Positions 10,363 through 21,109 of a stretch of DNA of 64,000 nt are shown here, piece after piece; position 1 is the first letter of the stretch, and each line of letters opens with the position of its first letter. The notes under the pieces were generated by a model. The model did no database searches, was not told the DNA's origin, and was given only the letters and a program-made list of their open reading frames with translations. Made by a program: the position numbers and the translations under genes. This DNA comes from Acanthosepion esculentum (Eukaryota > Mollusca > Cephalopoda > Sepiida > Sepiidae). Location of the stretch: contig OZ038508.1 in the NCBI GenBank assembly GCA_964036315.1, positions 49,258,024 through 49,322,023 on the forward strand. The letters are read 5' to 3'.

Positions 10363-10904
10363 AGGAGAAGTTTCAACGTGAAATATGACTAATAATAAAA
10401 CTATATAATAATTTTGAATTTGTATTTATTTATATATTTTCTGTCCCATCTGTAAAGTCAAGGGCGGTAAATAAACGTAAGTTAGTAAATTTATAAGTGG
10501 TTACTTCCTTGAGTCATTTCAATAATCTATGACAATATAATACTCATCTGCATTTTGACAAAATTAGTTCCCGAGCAAAATGAATCGTTTAAATAATCAG
10601 TTCCTTTACTCTTACGTTTCTGAGATCGCAGTCTTAGTTATTCAAGACTTTCATCTGAGGTATTCAGATAACTTTGTCGATTAAGTGATCATCTTGCTTC
10701 AAATTTGTCCTGAGATAGGCTTTCTCGACTGTTGATAATATTTTTCTTCCCAGAGATATTTCCTTTTCTCTGTCATGTTAAAAGCTTAAAACATGAAGAC
10801 ATTGAGCAAAAAGCGATTTATATAAAACCAGCAACACTCAATGAATCATAGATCGCATTGAACGACTAAAAAATATGAAGAGAACGGGTAAATTAAACGG
10901 TTAT
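10363..10904. other. Unassigned AT-rich stretch
   Basis: No coding, RNA or terminal-repeat signal recognised. Confidence 0.4.
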
Positions 10905-11188
10905 AAAATATAGGTTTTAGATATAATCTATTTATGCATTAAAGTGCTCAATATCAGGGATAGAGCGTATGCAGGTATAAATATAAAACTGGATATTGAA
11001 GTCAACAACCAGAGGTGAGTGTGTTTCATACTAAATGCAGTCGTCAGGCTTGACGATTGCATTTAGCATGAAACAGACTGTCGCCTCTAAGTGTTGACTT
11101 CTATGTTGACTTTTATATTTACACACGCTCTATCTCTGATACTGAGCACTTTATCCCATAAATATAGCGCAACTTAAGACTATATTTC

Positions 11189-11192
<4 letters not shown>
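10905..11192. repeat. Large palindrome (foldback element 1)
   Basis: Arms of about 140 bases meet near 11048. The central pair ACTAAATGCAGTCGTCAGGC / TTGACGATTGCATTTAGCAT and the outer pair AAAGTGCTCAATATCAGGGA / TCTCTGATACTGAGCACTTT are reverse complements with scattered mismatches, roughly 85% by eye. A half copy (CGACGATTGCGTCTAGCATC...AGTGTTGACTTC) is present at about 60088-60150. No coding content; probably a foldback or MITE-type element. Confidence 0.85.

Positions 11193-11253
<61 letters not shown>
11193..11253. repeat. (TA)n microsatellite
   Basis: TA run of about 30 units separating the two palindromes. Confidence 0.95.
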
Positions 11254-11256
<3 letters not shown>

Positions 11257-11445
11257 TGTTAAACACTAATATTTCATAGTTATAATTTATTACATTGGAA
11301 TCGTAATCACGATCCAATTCAGCAGACCTACAAATTCAAGAAATCTGATATCTTTTTGAATTTATAGGTCTGATGAATTGGATCGTGATTACGATTCCAA
11401 TGTTATAAATTATAACCATGGAATATATTGTTGTGTGAGACTTTT
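11254..11445. repeat. Large palindrome (foldback element 2)
   Basis: Arms of about 90 bases centred near 11345: ACATTGGAATCGTAATCACG and ATCCAATTCAGCAGACCTAC on the left, with their complements on the right. The outer GTTAAACACT/TGTGTGAGAC edges also pair loosely. The right arm recurs alone at 205-296. No coding content. Confidence 0.85.
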
Positions 11446-11527
11446 ATATTATATTGTTGACCTGTCCAGGATATTGAGCTATACCTACATTTTATCCTCT
11501 TGGAAATGTATATATATTGACCACTAA

Positions 11528-11532
<5 letters not shown>

Positions 11533-11614
<82 letters not shown>
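11533..11614. repeat. (TA)n microsatellite
   Basis: TA run of about 41 units, directly abutting the mariner-like element to its right. Confidence 0.96.
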
Positions 11615-11616
<2 letters not shown>

Positions 11617-11982
11617 AGGTGTCCATAAATTTCGTGTGGACTTTAAAAAATTTATAACTTTATTTGTATTTACGATAGAAATAATTTGTAAAAAGGATTA
11701 GAAAGAAGTAAATCTATATTTTTTAAGGTTTTATTGAAATTTTATTTAAGTTTCCACATGTCCTCCATCATTAGCAATACAAAGGGTAATACGATTTTGC
11801 AGTTCACGGAAAACTTTTTGCCAACTGATTTACAGTAATGCCTGAAATCACATTAGTTATTTTAGGTATACTTAAAACTAGATACATTAAAATTCATAAC
11901 ATTTTTTACAGATCATTTCTATCGCAAACACAAATAAAGTTATAAATTTTTTAAAGTGCACACAAACTTTATGGACACTCTG
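11615..11982 (-). mobile_element. mariner-like deletion derivative, 368 bp
   Basis: Terminal inverted repeats of about 50 bp: CAAGGTGTCCATAAATTTCG on the left and the complement CAGAGTGTCCATAAAGTTTG on the right, each followed inward by an ACTTTAAAAAATTTATAACT-type block. TA stands outside both ends. On the minus strand, near 11826-11750, WQKVFRELQNRITLCIANDG followed by GHVET and a stop reads like the C-terminus of an IS630/Tc1/mariner transposase. Only that tail of the transposase survives. Confidence 0.85.
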
Positions 11983-11984
11983 TA

Positions 11985-12756
11985 TGTATATATATATATA
12001 TATAAAGGTGTAACTATGCAACAGTAATTAATCAAAATAAGTTTTATTACATTCTACCGACAAGGCCTTTTTTCCACCTTCTTATTATATATTTTCTATA
12101 TTCGAATGAGGTTTTATACATCGAAATTAAGCTGAAATAAATTATCCAAATGCTCATATAATTTCTTGTTATATTCACGTACTTTAGACTATCACAGTCA
12201 TTATCAAGAACAGGCGTTATCATTATATTAACCAGGATTTCTTTGATTTAATTCATGCATTTTAGATTGCTTAAATTACAGTTTGATTTTGTTCAGCTAA
12301 TATTTAATACACACTACTTAATAAAATAAAATTGGGCGTGTATTTCATATAAGTAGTGCTCTCTCTAGTAACTTTTGAAGTAGTAAAAATGTTTGATTAA
12401 GAATAAATCGATTAATGTTTATAATTGATTTGATTACGTTTCGGATATGAAAAAGAGCAGCTATTATTATAACAATAAAGTTTCTATAATGTGCAGTCCC
12501 CTAGATATAATACTCACTGTTTTAAAAAAAAAATGAAAATGTCGCGTCGATTTCAAATAAGAGAACGGCACTGTTGTTGTGTGAATAGGGTTGCTTGACT
12601 GCATTTCCCGGTTATTTAAATCCAGAAAATATTTTTAGATTCTAAAAATGTTTCAGAGATAATAACGATTTACAGATACAAGTCCTACTAAATAATCCAT
12701 AGCCTTGGGGAAAAGAGCTCGATTTTTAACTTTCTCAACTTTCACATAAGTAAATA
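11985..12756. other. Unassigned AT-rich stretch
   Basis: Begins with a short TA run. No coding, RNA or terminal-repeat signal recognised. Confidence 0.4.
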
Positions 12757-12940
12757 TACGGAACTTGACTGGAACTGAGCTCTCCAAATTACAATTCAGT
12801 GTCGTTATCCATTACACTACCCGCACATCCAAACTTACAGTACTTGGTATTCCCACGCTGGCATGCCTTTACGTAGTAACCAGGCTCGACTTTGCGTAAC
12901 TTCGGTTAAGAGAATCAGTTTCAACCTGATATGACGGTAA
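12757..12940 (-). mobile_element. Chimeric 5S rRNA/tRNA-like SINE
   Basis: On the minus strand 12937-12833 aligns along a whole 5S rRNA. CATATCAGGTTGAAA matches the 5' part, GAAGTTACGCAAAGTCGAGC with CTGGTTACTAC the internal control region, and CGTGGGAATACCAAGTACTG the 3' part. Directly after it GGGTAGTGTAATGGATAACG (A-box-like) and CAGTTCCAGTCAAG (B-box-like) form a tRNA-like unit at 12830-12757. Two more copies with the same junction are at 29329 and 63775. A head of 5S origin joined to a tRNA-like unit is known for some animal SINEs; this family is not one I can name. Confidence 0.75.
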
Positions 12941-12954
12941 GTCTTTGTAAGAAC

Positions 12955-13275
12955 AGACGACCTGGGTATGACGATAAACTACATCCGGCAGCAAGGCCTC
13001 TGTCGTGATGTTTTGACGGGTGTGAAACCACCGCTTAATAGTGGGTTGTTCCCACGTTCACCCTGTTAGGGTATCATGTAGGGACAAATAGCGAGCAACC
13101 CCCAAATCGTGTAAAAAAATGTTAAAATTATGAAAATACTTTTTTATAGTAAAAATGCAAACAATACATTTTAATAGTAAACTAAAATAAACAAAAATAA
13201 CCAAAGCTACCCCCCCCCCAAAAAAAAGTCGGCATTAAATGACCCATAAGGAGATGATACGCCGCTAAAGAAACA
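12955..13275 (-). repeat. Dispersed repeat family Y, short copy
   Basis: On the minus strand it reads GGGTCATTTAATGCCGAC, then an A/T-rich core, then CCCTAACAGGGTGAACGTGGGAAC, and finally one GGATGTAGTTTATCGTCATA unit. The order is the same as in the copies at 13384-14425 and 27329-27720. A poly-C/poly-A run at 13209-13228 breaks the core. Confidence 0.75.
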
Positions 13276-13383
13276 TTATAAACAGGAATACAAACGAATT
13301 GTTGCTGAGATGTTGCTGGCGCATGAAGTAAATATTTCTCCGCTCTCCCCGACAATGTTGGCGGAGACATAAGGTCGTGTTAA

Positions 13384-14095
13384 TGTGGTTTGTGTTTGGT
13401 TTGTTTTACGACATGTCAACCTCAGTGGGTTATTTAATGCCGACAATTTTTATTGATAGTAATATTTTGTTTAAATGTATTGCTGGTAATATTTTTTTCT
13501 TCAAAATTCTATTTCCGGTAACATATATTTTTTATCAGAAAATGTATAACTGTTAATAAATATTTTCAAAATTGTATAGCTGGTAATTTTTTTTTTAAAT
13601 GTATTGCTTCTAATATTTTTTTCAAAAAATGTATAACTGGAAATTTTTTCTTTTTCTTTTTTAAACGTATAGCTGGTATTTTTTTTTAAATTTATCACTG
13701 CTAATATTTTTTTTCAAATAAGCATAACTGGTAATATTTTTTTTCAAAAATGCATCGCCGCTAAATTTTTTTTCAAAAAATGAATAACTAGTAATATTTT
13801 TTTTTCAAAAATGTATAGCTTTTAATATTTTTTTCAAAAAATGTATAACTGGTAATTTTATTTTAAAAATTGTATTACTGGTAATTATGTATTGCTGATA
13901 ATAAGTATTTCTGGTATTAATACCTAGTTTTACTCTTTCATAGGTTTTTGACCGAAGTTTGGGGGTTAACTATTTGCCCATATCTGGGATCCTAACAGGT
14001 GCTACAGCTACAGCTCAGGGTGGACCTAGGAACACCAGCAATTAAGAGGTGGTTCCACGCTCCTGAAAATCTCCTGATCAGCAGCCTTGCTGTTG
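13384..14095 (+). repeat. Dispersed repeat family Y, long copy, with ~30-bp internal array
   Basis: Starts GGTTTGTTTTACGACATGTC, then TGGGTTATTTAATGCCGAC. It is followed to about 13920 by roughly twelve degenerate units of the kind TATTGCTGGTAATATTTTTT plus TCAAAAATG. Then comes a unique part with CCTAACAGGTGCTAC and GGTGGACCTAGGAACACC. It leads directly into the 30-bp minisatellite. No reading frame of note. Confidence 0.8.
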
Positions 14096-14425
14096 GACGT
14101 AGTTTATTGCCATACCCAGAACGGGGATGTAGTTTTTCGTCTTAGCCAGGACGCAGATGTAGTTTATCGTCATACCTAGGACGCGGATGTAGTTTATCGT
14201 CATATCGAGGACGCGGATGTAGTTTGTCATCTTACACAAGACTCGGATGTAGTTTATCGTCTTACCAAGAACGTGGATGTAGTTTATCATCGTAACAAGG
14301 ACGCGGGTATAGTTTATCGTTTTACGCAAGACGCAGATGTAGTTTATCGTCTTACCCAGGACGCGAATGTAGTTTATCGTCTTACGAAGTACGCGGATTT
14401 AGTTTATCGTCATACCCAGGACGAT
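14096..14425 (+). repeat. Minisatellite, 11 x 30 bp, in family Y copy
   Basis: Eleven consecutive 30-base units with consensus GATGTAGTTTATCGTCTTAC followed by CCAGGACGCG and no length change. The other copies of family Y (12955-13275 and 27329-27720) carry a single unit at this position, so the array is a local expansion. The minus frame is open only because 30 is a multiple of three. Confidence 0.95.
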
Positions 14426-14598
14426 ATTTAATGTGGGAAGCGCCTTTGTACATGCCGCACCAAATATAACATTCGAGATCCATAGCACGTAAACGTTATT
14501 CCATATTTTCTCTTCGTATTGCAAGACAGTTGTTCTAACAACCATTTCAAAAATGAGATTGCTAAATGGGACGCTTTTCCGCACCTCCTCGATCGTGT

Positions 14599-14599
<1 letters not shown>

Positions 14600-14648
<49 letters not shown>

Positions 14649-14654
14649 CCCACA

Positions 14655-14695
<41 letters not shown>

Positions 14696-14701
14696 CCCAC
14701 A

Positions 14702-14764
<63 letters not shown>

Positions 14765-14800
14765 GTATACACACACACACACACATATATATATATATGA
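14600..14800. repeat. (TA)n/(CA)n compound microsatellite
   Basis: Three TA runs separated twice by ATACCCACACGCAT, then CA runs and a final TA run. The duplicated interruption shows slippage over a larger unit. Confidence 0.95.
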
Positions 14801-15929
14801 ATATGAACGGGAAAAGAAAGAGATACTAAGTGAATTTATGATGACCTTTTATGATGTGAGGACATTAAAGTTGCTTCCGAATGGCCACTGAATTCTTCCA
14901 AGCGTCAGCCAAAATTCCGACCGGAGACTTTTAGATAATCAGCTGAATACTTCGTCCGAGAATAGAGCCATCCGAAAAAGAACGCCTGCGCCAACAGTCC
15001 ACTTCCTCAGTTGTTGGGAAATCGGGCTTTACTTTGTTTCTCGAACGGAGCTTGTGTCGTAACCTCGCAGTGATTTATGCTATCAATCATCTAGTTAGAT
15101 CCGAACCATTTAACCCGTGCTCGGGGTTATGAAAGCCCTCATTGCTTCACTGTTAAAGACAGTTCATATGGTCAGTTTGGACGGAGTTTCAAAGCAACGA
15201 TGCCAAGGAATTCATCTGCATTGATATAATGAGCCTACTTGATAATCGACGGGAACTTGGAGATATTGTATCTATTTAAAGGCAAAACCTGGTTGGTTTA
15301 CGATAGAATTGATTGTTTCGTTTATACGAAATTTAGATCTATAGCTGTGGACAGAATGCATACTGATCTGACACATATAATTCGGTTTTCACTCGAAAGG
15401 ATATCAATGAAATTCCTTTCCACTCGTGCATGTATTTTAAAGGATTTCTTAATGTAAACACAATTTCCTTGTTGGGAACTGCGCTTCGTCCATCGTCTTA
15501 TTGTTTCAAAACTATACACGCGTAGCTTATAATCGCTATGTGGGCGATATTAACTAATAACAAGAACAAAATCAAAACTCTGCGATCAACATTCGGAAAT
15601 AATTGAAGCCTTAATTTTACTCATGATATAAATGTAATTCTCTATTCCGACGTAATAATTGTTTCGAATAATAAAAAAAAACTTCAGAATAGCCATCTTC
15701 AAAACAATAACAGCAAGCGTAAGACTTTTATCTACATAACAAAAAAAAATCCTGCATAGCAGCAAAATAGATACCATGACTAATAAAATGAATTTAATAT
15801 CCTCTTCATGCTAAATATTGTTAACCAGCTCAGAAGTATAAAACAGTGATAAATTAACAATACTTTTCCTGATTACATATATTTTTTAATTATTATTATT
15901 TTAATTCATTCCACCCAAAGCAAGCCAAT
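14801..15929. other. Unassigned stretch
   Basis: Less repetitive and slightly richer in GC at 14880-15250 than its surroundings. No convincing exon, RNA gene or mobile-element motif was recognised. Confidence 0.4.
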
Positions 15930-16710
15930 AATGCCTCGAGAGCGCAATGATACTGGGAGCATGGCCGATTTGTTCTACCCCCGAACTGATTGTGGGTTCC
16001 GTACAGTACTTTGTGAGATTCGCTCTCTTACTAACCTTTGCATTTTTCTACCTACATTTACACCCATGTACAAATGGACTATTGCTGCCATATATGGTCT
16101 GGAGCCGCTTCTGTTTGCCTCGGGCTTCTTGATAAGATCCAGAAACGGGTATGCAACGTAATTGGCCCTGATCTTTCATCTTGTCTGCAGTCACTCTCAC
16201 ACAGACGCGCCGTCGCCTCGCTTAGTCTTTTTTACAAATACTTTCATGGTAATAGCTCCGATGAGCTGCTTTCGCTGGTTCCCATGCTTCATGAATTCAA
16301 GCGTCATACTAGGCTGACATCCCATTCCCACCCTTTCACTGTTGAAACTGTTAAATGTAGACGTCTCTTCTACTCCAATCGCTTCATATCTCGCACCTCT
16401 CGCCTGTGGAACTCCCTTCCGTATTCCTGTTTCCCTGACAATTATAATCTCCAACTATTCAAATGTAACGTCAGTCGACATCTCCAGTTGCCTTGATCTA
16501 TCCACTATCCTTCTTCACATCCTTTCCTCTTTCACTCCTATCTGCTCTCTCTCCTAATACTCTGTAACCCCTTTCCTTGATCTATCCACTATGCTTCTCC
16601 ACATCATTTCCTCTAACACTTCTATCTGCTCTCGCTCCAAATCTTCTATAACCCCTTTCATGCTAGTGGCTTCCAGCCTTGCTTGGGGTGAAAAGCTTAA
16701 AAAAAAAATA
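15930..16710 (+). mobile_element. 5'-truncated LINE (family A), 3' end with poly-A
   Basis: The frame at 16038-16496 reads a typical LINE polyprotein C-terminus: MDYCCHIWSGA, LLDKIQKRVCNVIGPDL, LFYKYFHGNSSDELLSLV, HSHPFTVETVKC, SRTSRLWNSLPYSCFPDNYN. The 3' UTR follows and ends GCTTGGGGTGAAAAGC plus an A run at 16700-16709. Reverse transcriptase catalytic motifs are further upstream in such proteins and are missing, so this is a dead 5'-truncated copy. Related copies sit at 17815, 22120, 46390, 54056, 54735 and 62515. The poly-A directly abuts a truncated Tc1-like end. Confidence 0.88.
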
Positions 16711-17256
16711 TTATTGAAACAAAACGAATAAATCCGTTATTATTTATTCTTTTTTCGTATTGTTCCAATGAATCATGACCCAGTGTACATGATAGTACTT
16801 CATATATCCATTCAACGAAGTCATTCCTTCAAGATTGACTACAGATTCTCGATTGTATTTAAATCAGAATTTCCGTGCCAGTCTATAGTACTTTGATTTG
16901 CTCACCGGTAAGACTTGCCAGTGTGTTCGTGCAGCGTTACAATTTTCGTACGCTTTCTTGAAGTAACGTCTATCGCAGACAATGACCGTAGGAGAACTAA
17001 TCGACAGTCGAGACAGTAGTGTCTGGGCGTGATAAAAATCTGATGCAAGCACGGATGTGGCAATATTTTTCTAGGCCAAAAATTGCCATCATACACTCCG
17101 AAAATAGATTCATATTACTGCAAACCACTGCAAATGACTTAATATGATGAAAAATTGAAATCGATTACACCCTTTCACTGCAGTGTGCCTAAAACTGACT
17201 GTATGGTGAAAGAAAGGAAACTAAAGTAGTTGTTTCAATTAATTTGCACACAGGTG
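16711..17256 (-). mobile_element. Tc1-like transposon remnant, second copy
   Basis: Colinear with the copy at 8710-9256 in the opposite orientation. The right end reads, on the minus strand, CACCTGTGTGCAAATTAATT, with TA outside at 17257-17258. The left end is cut inside the inverted repeat (ATTATTGAAACAAAACG) exactly where the LINE poly-A ends. Near 16890-16830 the minus strand reads DWHGNSDLNTIENL, the conserved 'PDLNPIENLW' region of Tc1 transposases. The rest of the transposase is deleted. Confidence 0.8.
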
Positions 17257-17258
17257 TA

Positions 17259-17735
17259 TCTACGTTACAAATTAAACTTTGCACAACTGAGTGTTAAGGG
17301 ATCAGAATTTTGACAGAATTTGACCTCATTCTGGGGCCTTTTTATTTTTTCATCCAAATCTGTGAATTCTTTTAGCTCATACTAAGTTCTTGAAAAAAGA
17401 AAACACTTTATAAAATTCATAATGTTGAATGTTTTAAAATTCTGCAGCTTTTTAACAAGAAAAATCTCAATTTGATGAGAAAAAATTCAGCAAAATGTTG
17501 TTGATTTATCTAAGATGTTATGTCTCTAATTTGTATTTAGATACATTTTTTATTCTCAAATTTTCTAGTTGAATTTTTCACCTATAGTGCATATGAGTCA
17601 TTATTGTACATAAAAAAAATTATATTATATATGAACACTGCCTTGTGAAATAATGATTTAGTAGAGTGGGGGGGTCCGTATCATAGATTGTAGGGAGGGT
17701 ATCATATATTTGGAATGGGCCCACAAAGCCCTTGC
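17259..17735 (+). repeat. Dispersed repeat family X, copy 1
   Basis: Colinear with 52955-53460 over about 480 bases (shared AAACACTTTATAAAAT, TTTAACAAGAAAAAT, ATTTAGTTACATT-type and CTTCACCTATA blocks). It ends, read on the minus strand, CAGGACCGGTGCAAGGGC, which resembles hAT-type ends. No transposase reading was found. Confidence 0.65.
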
Positions 17736-17814
17736 ACCGGTCCTGACAGGGAGTGAAAGTGAATGAGAATGAGAAGAATGAGAATGGAAAGGATTGAGGA
17801 AAGGACAAAAAAGG

Positions 17815-18140
17815 AATTCAAGTAGACGGAAAATGGCGATTGATGTTGTATTTAAATTTTTGTAGATTGTAGTTATCAGGGAAGCAAGAAATCGGAAGGG
17901 ATTTCCACTGGCGGGAAGTGCGAGAAAAGAAAGCGTTAGTGTAGAAGTGGCGGTTGCAACTAGTTAGTTCAACAAAAATACGGTGGGACCTAGTAGCAAG
18001 CTTAAATTCCTCTAGTAGGGGGACCTTTGAAAAAAGGTCACCAGAGCTATTGCTATGAGAATATTTGTAGAAAAGACAGAGGGAAGCCACGTTATATACG
18101 AATTAAATTAATCGTATTAAACTATTCTAGAGAAAGCACC
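17815..18140 (-). mobile_element. LINE fragment (family A)
   Basis: The 90-residue minus frame 18090-17818 contains MASLCLFYKYSHSNSSGDLF, then ATRSHRIFVELTSCNRHFYT, then SRTSRQWKSLPISCFPDNYN. It is homologous to the family A C-terminus at 15930-16710. It is cut on its left by family X and shows no reverse transcriptase motif. Confidence 0.8.
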
Positions 18141-19317
18141 TACACAGTAATCAGAAAAATGACAAAAAGGATAAAATTCTACTGCCAGCTTTCTTTATTT
18201 TTTTTACTACTATTCACTATATAAAGACCCAAGAGCCACTCAAGGGAGAAGATTATTAAAAGAAGTTTTGTGGGAAAGATAACGCTCAAACCCTAGACGT
18301 GAATAGGTTAAGATTGTAGAGGTCGCAAAATCATCCACTTTCCACAAAGTAACGGTATTTGGGGAAAAAAGCGGTTCGAGTACTAATGGAATAAGAAAGG
18401 CATGAAACAGACATAATCAAATATGCTAAACGTATCACATGTTACCAAAAGAAAAAAAAACTTCCAACATAATCATCACTAATATTACGACAAAAAAAAA
18501 CTTCGGGAAACCAATAACGTCATTTACCGTGTAATAATAATTAATTAAATAAGATATATATTGGTAATGCAACCACTGCATTATCGCACCGTGTAACGTA
18601 GCTTTTATCTGATAATTGTTCAATTAAATTGCATATCACCAACCAACATCAAAATTATTATATACCGTACCTATGAACACAAATGGGCATGCCACAATCC
18701 TCATAAATACGTTGGACAGTATTGTAAGTGGGGGTAATATGCTAAGTAGTCTATCACTAGCAGTGGTTTACCTACTTCACGCCGCTGGCGAGTATTGTAT
18801 TTTGTTGACGATATAAAGATTAACATTTCATTTCTAACCTCCATTTTGGTTATTCCTCATTCAGTTACCCTTTCTATGTTACAACAAAAATAAAATACAA
18901 AATCCTTACCAATAAAACAAAAATGCTGTCTCATATAAACTGTAAAATAAAAAGCAGCTACAAATAATAGAAGAATTACGCATAAACAAAACCCACGGCC
19001 TAACACCAATAAAATGTTATCAAATTTAGGAAAAAACATGTAAAGAATATTTCATGAATAAAAAATAAACACAACGCAACACGAACTGTCACAGGAAGAT
19101 GCGATGCTTTATAAATTCAATATGGCTTGCAGAGACGAAATATCTGAAAATCTATGAAAGTTACATAGCTAAAAAAAAAAAAATGTTAAATGATGTCTTA
19201 TAAAAGCCGAAACTACCCAGACTTTACCGGAAACCAGGTAAATTGTCTGAAACAGAGGAAAAATAAAACTTTTAACAAAGAACTTTCAATGCGCTTTAAA
19301 CAAAATTCAATATATAG
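18141..19317. other. Unassigned AT-rich stretch
   Basis: No coding region, RNA gene or terminal repeat recognised over about 1.2 kb. Confidence 0.4.
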
Positions 19318-19455
19318 AGATTTTCCAAGCGCAGCTTAGATGTTGAACAAGGCCGAAAGTATGAGGCACCCAGTGAGAATCGAACTCATTACTCAGTCTT
19401 AATTGTTTTAGCAAGACAAGCTTGCTAACAGTTACACCACACCTACGTGCCCATA
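19318..19455 (-). mobile_element. tRNA-derived SINE, single copy
   Basis: On the minus strand it reads GGGCACGTAGGTG, TGGTGTAACTGTTAGCAAGC, GAGTTCGATTCTCACTGGGTG, then body CTTTCGGCCTTGTTC and AGCTGCGCTTGGAAAATC. Same family as 4676-4835. Confidence 0.85.
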
Positions 19456-19486
19456 CATGTCTACTCATTTTCGATAAGGTTCTTTC

Positions 19487-19847
19487 ATACTCTCGGATAA
19501 AAGTTTTGATATCATTACTGAAATATGAGAAAAATCGCCGTGTTTATACATATTTGTTTTATTACCAAGTACTTTCGACATATACCTGTCATCGTCAGGT
19601 TGTTGTTTATAATAAAATTAATAGTATAGCATATTTTATTGTCAGAGACAAATTGTTGTGTTAGCTGAAAATTATTTTTTTTACGAATGGAGTGAGGAAC
19701 GCCATGTCAGTGCATGACCGCTAAAACAATACACTGATGATGATATGGACATGTTGAAAGTACTTGGTAATAAAACAAATATGTATAAACACGGCGATTT
19801 TCTCTCGCCTTTGAGTAATGATATCAAAACTTATCCGAGTGTAACGA
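19487..19847. repeat. Inverted repeat, arms ~105 bp
   Basis: The left arm (19487-19595) and the complement of the right arm (19733-19847) share ATCGCCGTGTTTATACATAT, TTGTTTTATTACCAAGTACT and the outer TTTGATATCATTACT block. The loop is about 137 bases. Probably a foldback or two opposed copies of one LINE or MITE end. Confidence 0.8.
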
Positions 19848-19926
19848 AAATAAATAGACAGAATATATCTAAACTCTATAACGAAACCTGTCTTAATTAA
19901 AACATGCTGCCGAAATATACGTGTAA

Positions 19927-19928
<2 letters not shown>

Positions 19929-19975
<47 letters not shown>
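19929..19975. repeat. (TA)n microsatellite
   Basis: TA run with one TATG interruption. Confidence 0.93.
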
Positions 19976-19978
<3 letters not shown>

Positions 19979-20038
19979 TATAAATTAATTGATTTAAAAT
20001 ATGGTTTTTCGCTACACAGTGATAACCATGTTTCAAAA

Positions 20039-20134
20039 ACGGAAGCTAAAAGCTTCGAATTTAATTTTGTTATTAAATTAAAGACATTAGTTCCATTACC
20101 TCGTCAAGCGAATTTTGAACTTTTAGCTTCCGTA
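20039..20134. repeat. Short inverted repeat, arms ~24 bp
   Basis: ACGGAAGCTAAAAGCTTCGAA pairs with TTTTGAACTTTTAGCTTCCGT with one or two mismatches around a loop of about 46 bases. It abuts the TA/TATG tract at its right. Confidence 0.7.
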
Positions 20135-20355
<221 letters not shown>

Positions 20356-20610
20356 TAATGTTCTACTAATACAAATTCTTTCCTCATATTTTTTCACACT
20401 GAGTAACCTCTTGTCTCTTAGTCTCTTTATTGCCTTGATTTTGGTTAAATGGTAAAAAGTAATGTTTATATTGCTACATTTTCAGGTTAATATTACTACG
20501 TGTTCAACCTTTTCTACTCGTTACTAAATTCAACGGAAAATTACATATACAAGTTAACAGTAGTACCTGCTACCAACTTTAATGTAATATTACGACATAT
20601 TCAGTTTATA

Positions 20611-20729
20611 CAGAGTGCGAGAGGACTAACTCCCATATATACCTCCTAGAGAAAACCTCACGTATAATGTTAAAACAGTAACAAGTATTTCTGGGAGGTA
20701 TATGGGGGAACTGCATTTGCCGCTCCCTG
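20611..20729. mobile_element. Small MITE, 119 bp, TA flanks
   Basis: Ends CAGAGTGCGAGAGGACTAAC and, on the other strand, CAGGGAGCGGCAAATGCAGT, both running into TCCC-C-ATATACCTCC. TA precedes and follows the element. It is too short to encode anything. Confidence 0.7.
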
Positions 20730-20731
20730 TA

Positions 20732-21109
20732 TACCTACGTCTTTTAAGAACGGCCGTAGAATAATAGTCTGTGGAATTCTCTTGAAAATAAAGTAAAATT
20801 TAAGATGAAAGAAATACTTTCATAAAAGAATAATACTACATTCAGTAACAACTGAAGATAATATCTCTGCTAGAGAAAGCAGATTTTCTTACTGACGTTA
20901 TCACAATTACATGACTATTGTTACGGAATAAATCTATTTTTTAACAAAGAAGCCATTCGCGTTTCTAAGAAGCGGATCTTTTATTAAAATAAAAGTAGAT
21001 AAATGTGATGTTTTTTTTTCTGAAAGTTTGTCAAACTCATGAAATCTTTCACTATATGTCTATATTTCTGAGATGAAGTACTATAATTATTTACACTGTT
21101 CGGAATGTT
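20732..21109. other. Unassigned AT-rich stretch
   Basis: Nothing recognised. Confidence 0.4.

Noticed and set aside
10083..10376. 97-codon frame with poly-Leu and poly-Ile
   Set aside because: Its first half is the (ATA)n(AGA)n microsatellite; only its second half (the LINE tail) is meaningful.
14078..14329. 83-codon minus frame with a ten-residue repeat (INYIRVLG)
   Set aside because: It is the 30-bp minisatellite, whose length is a multiple of three. The other copies of the family have a single unit, so no protein repeat is conserved.
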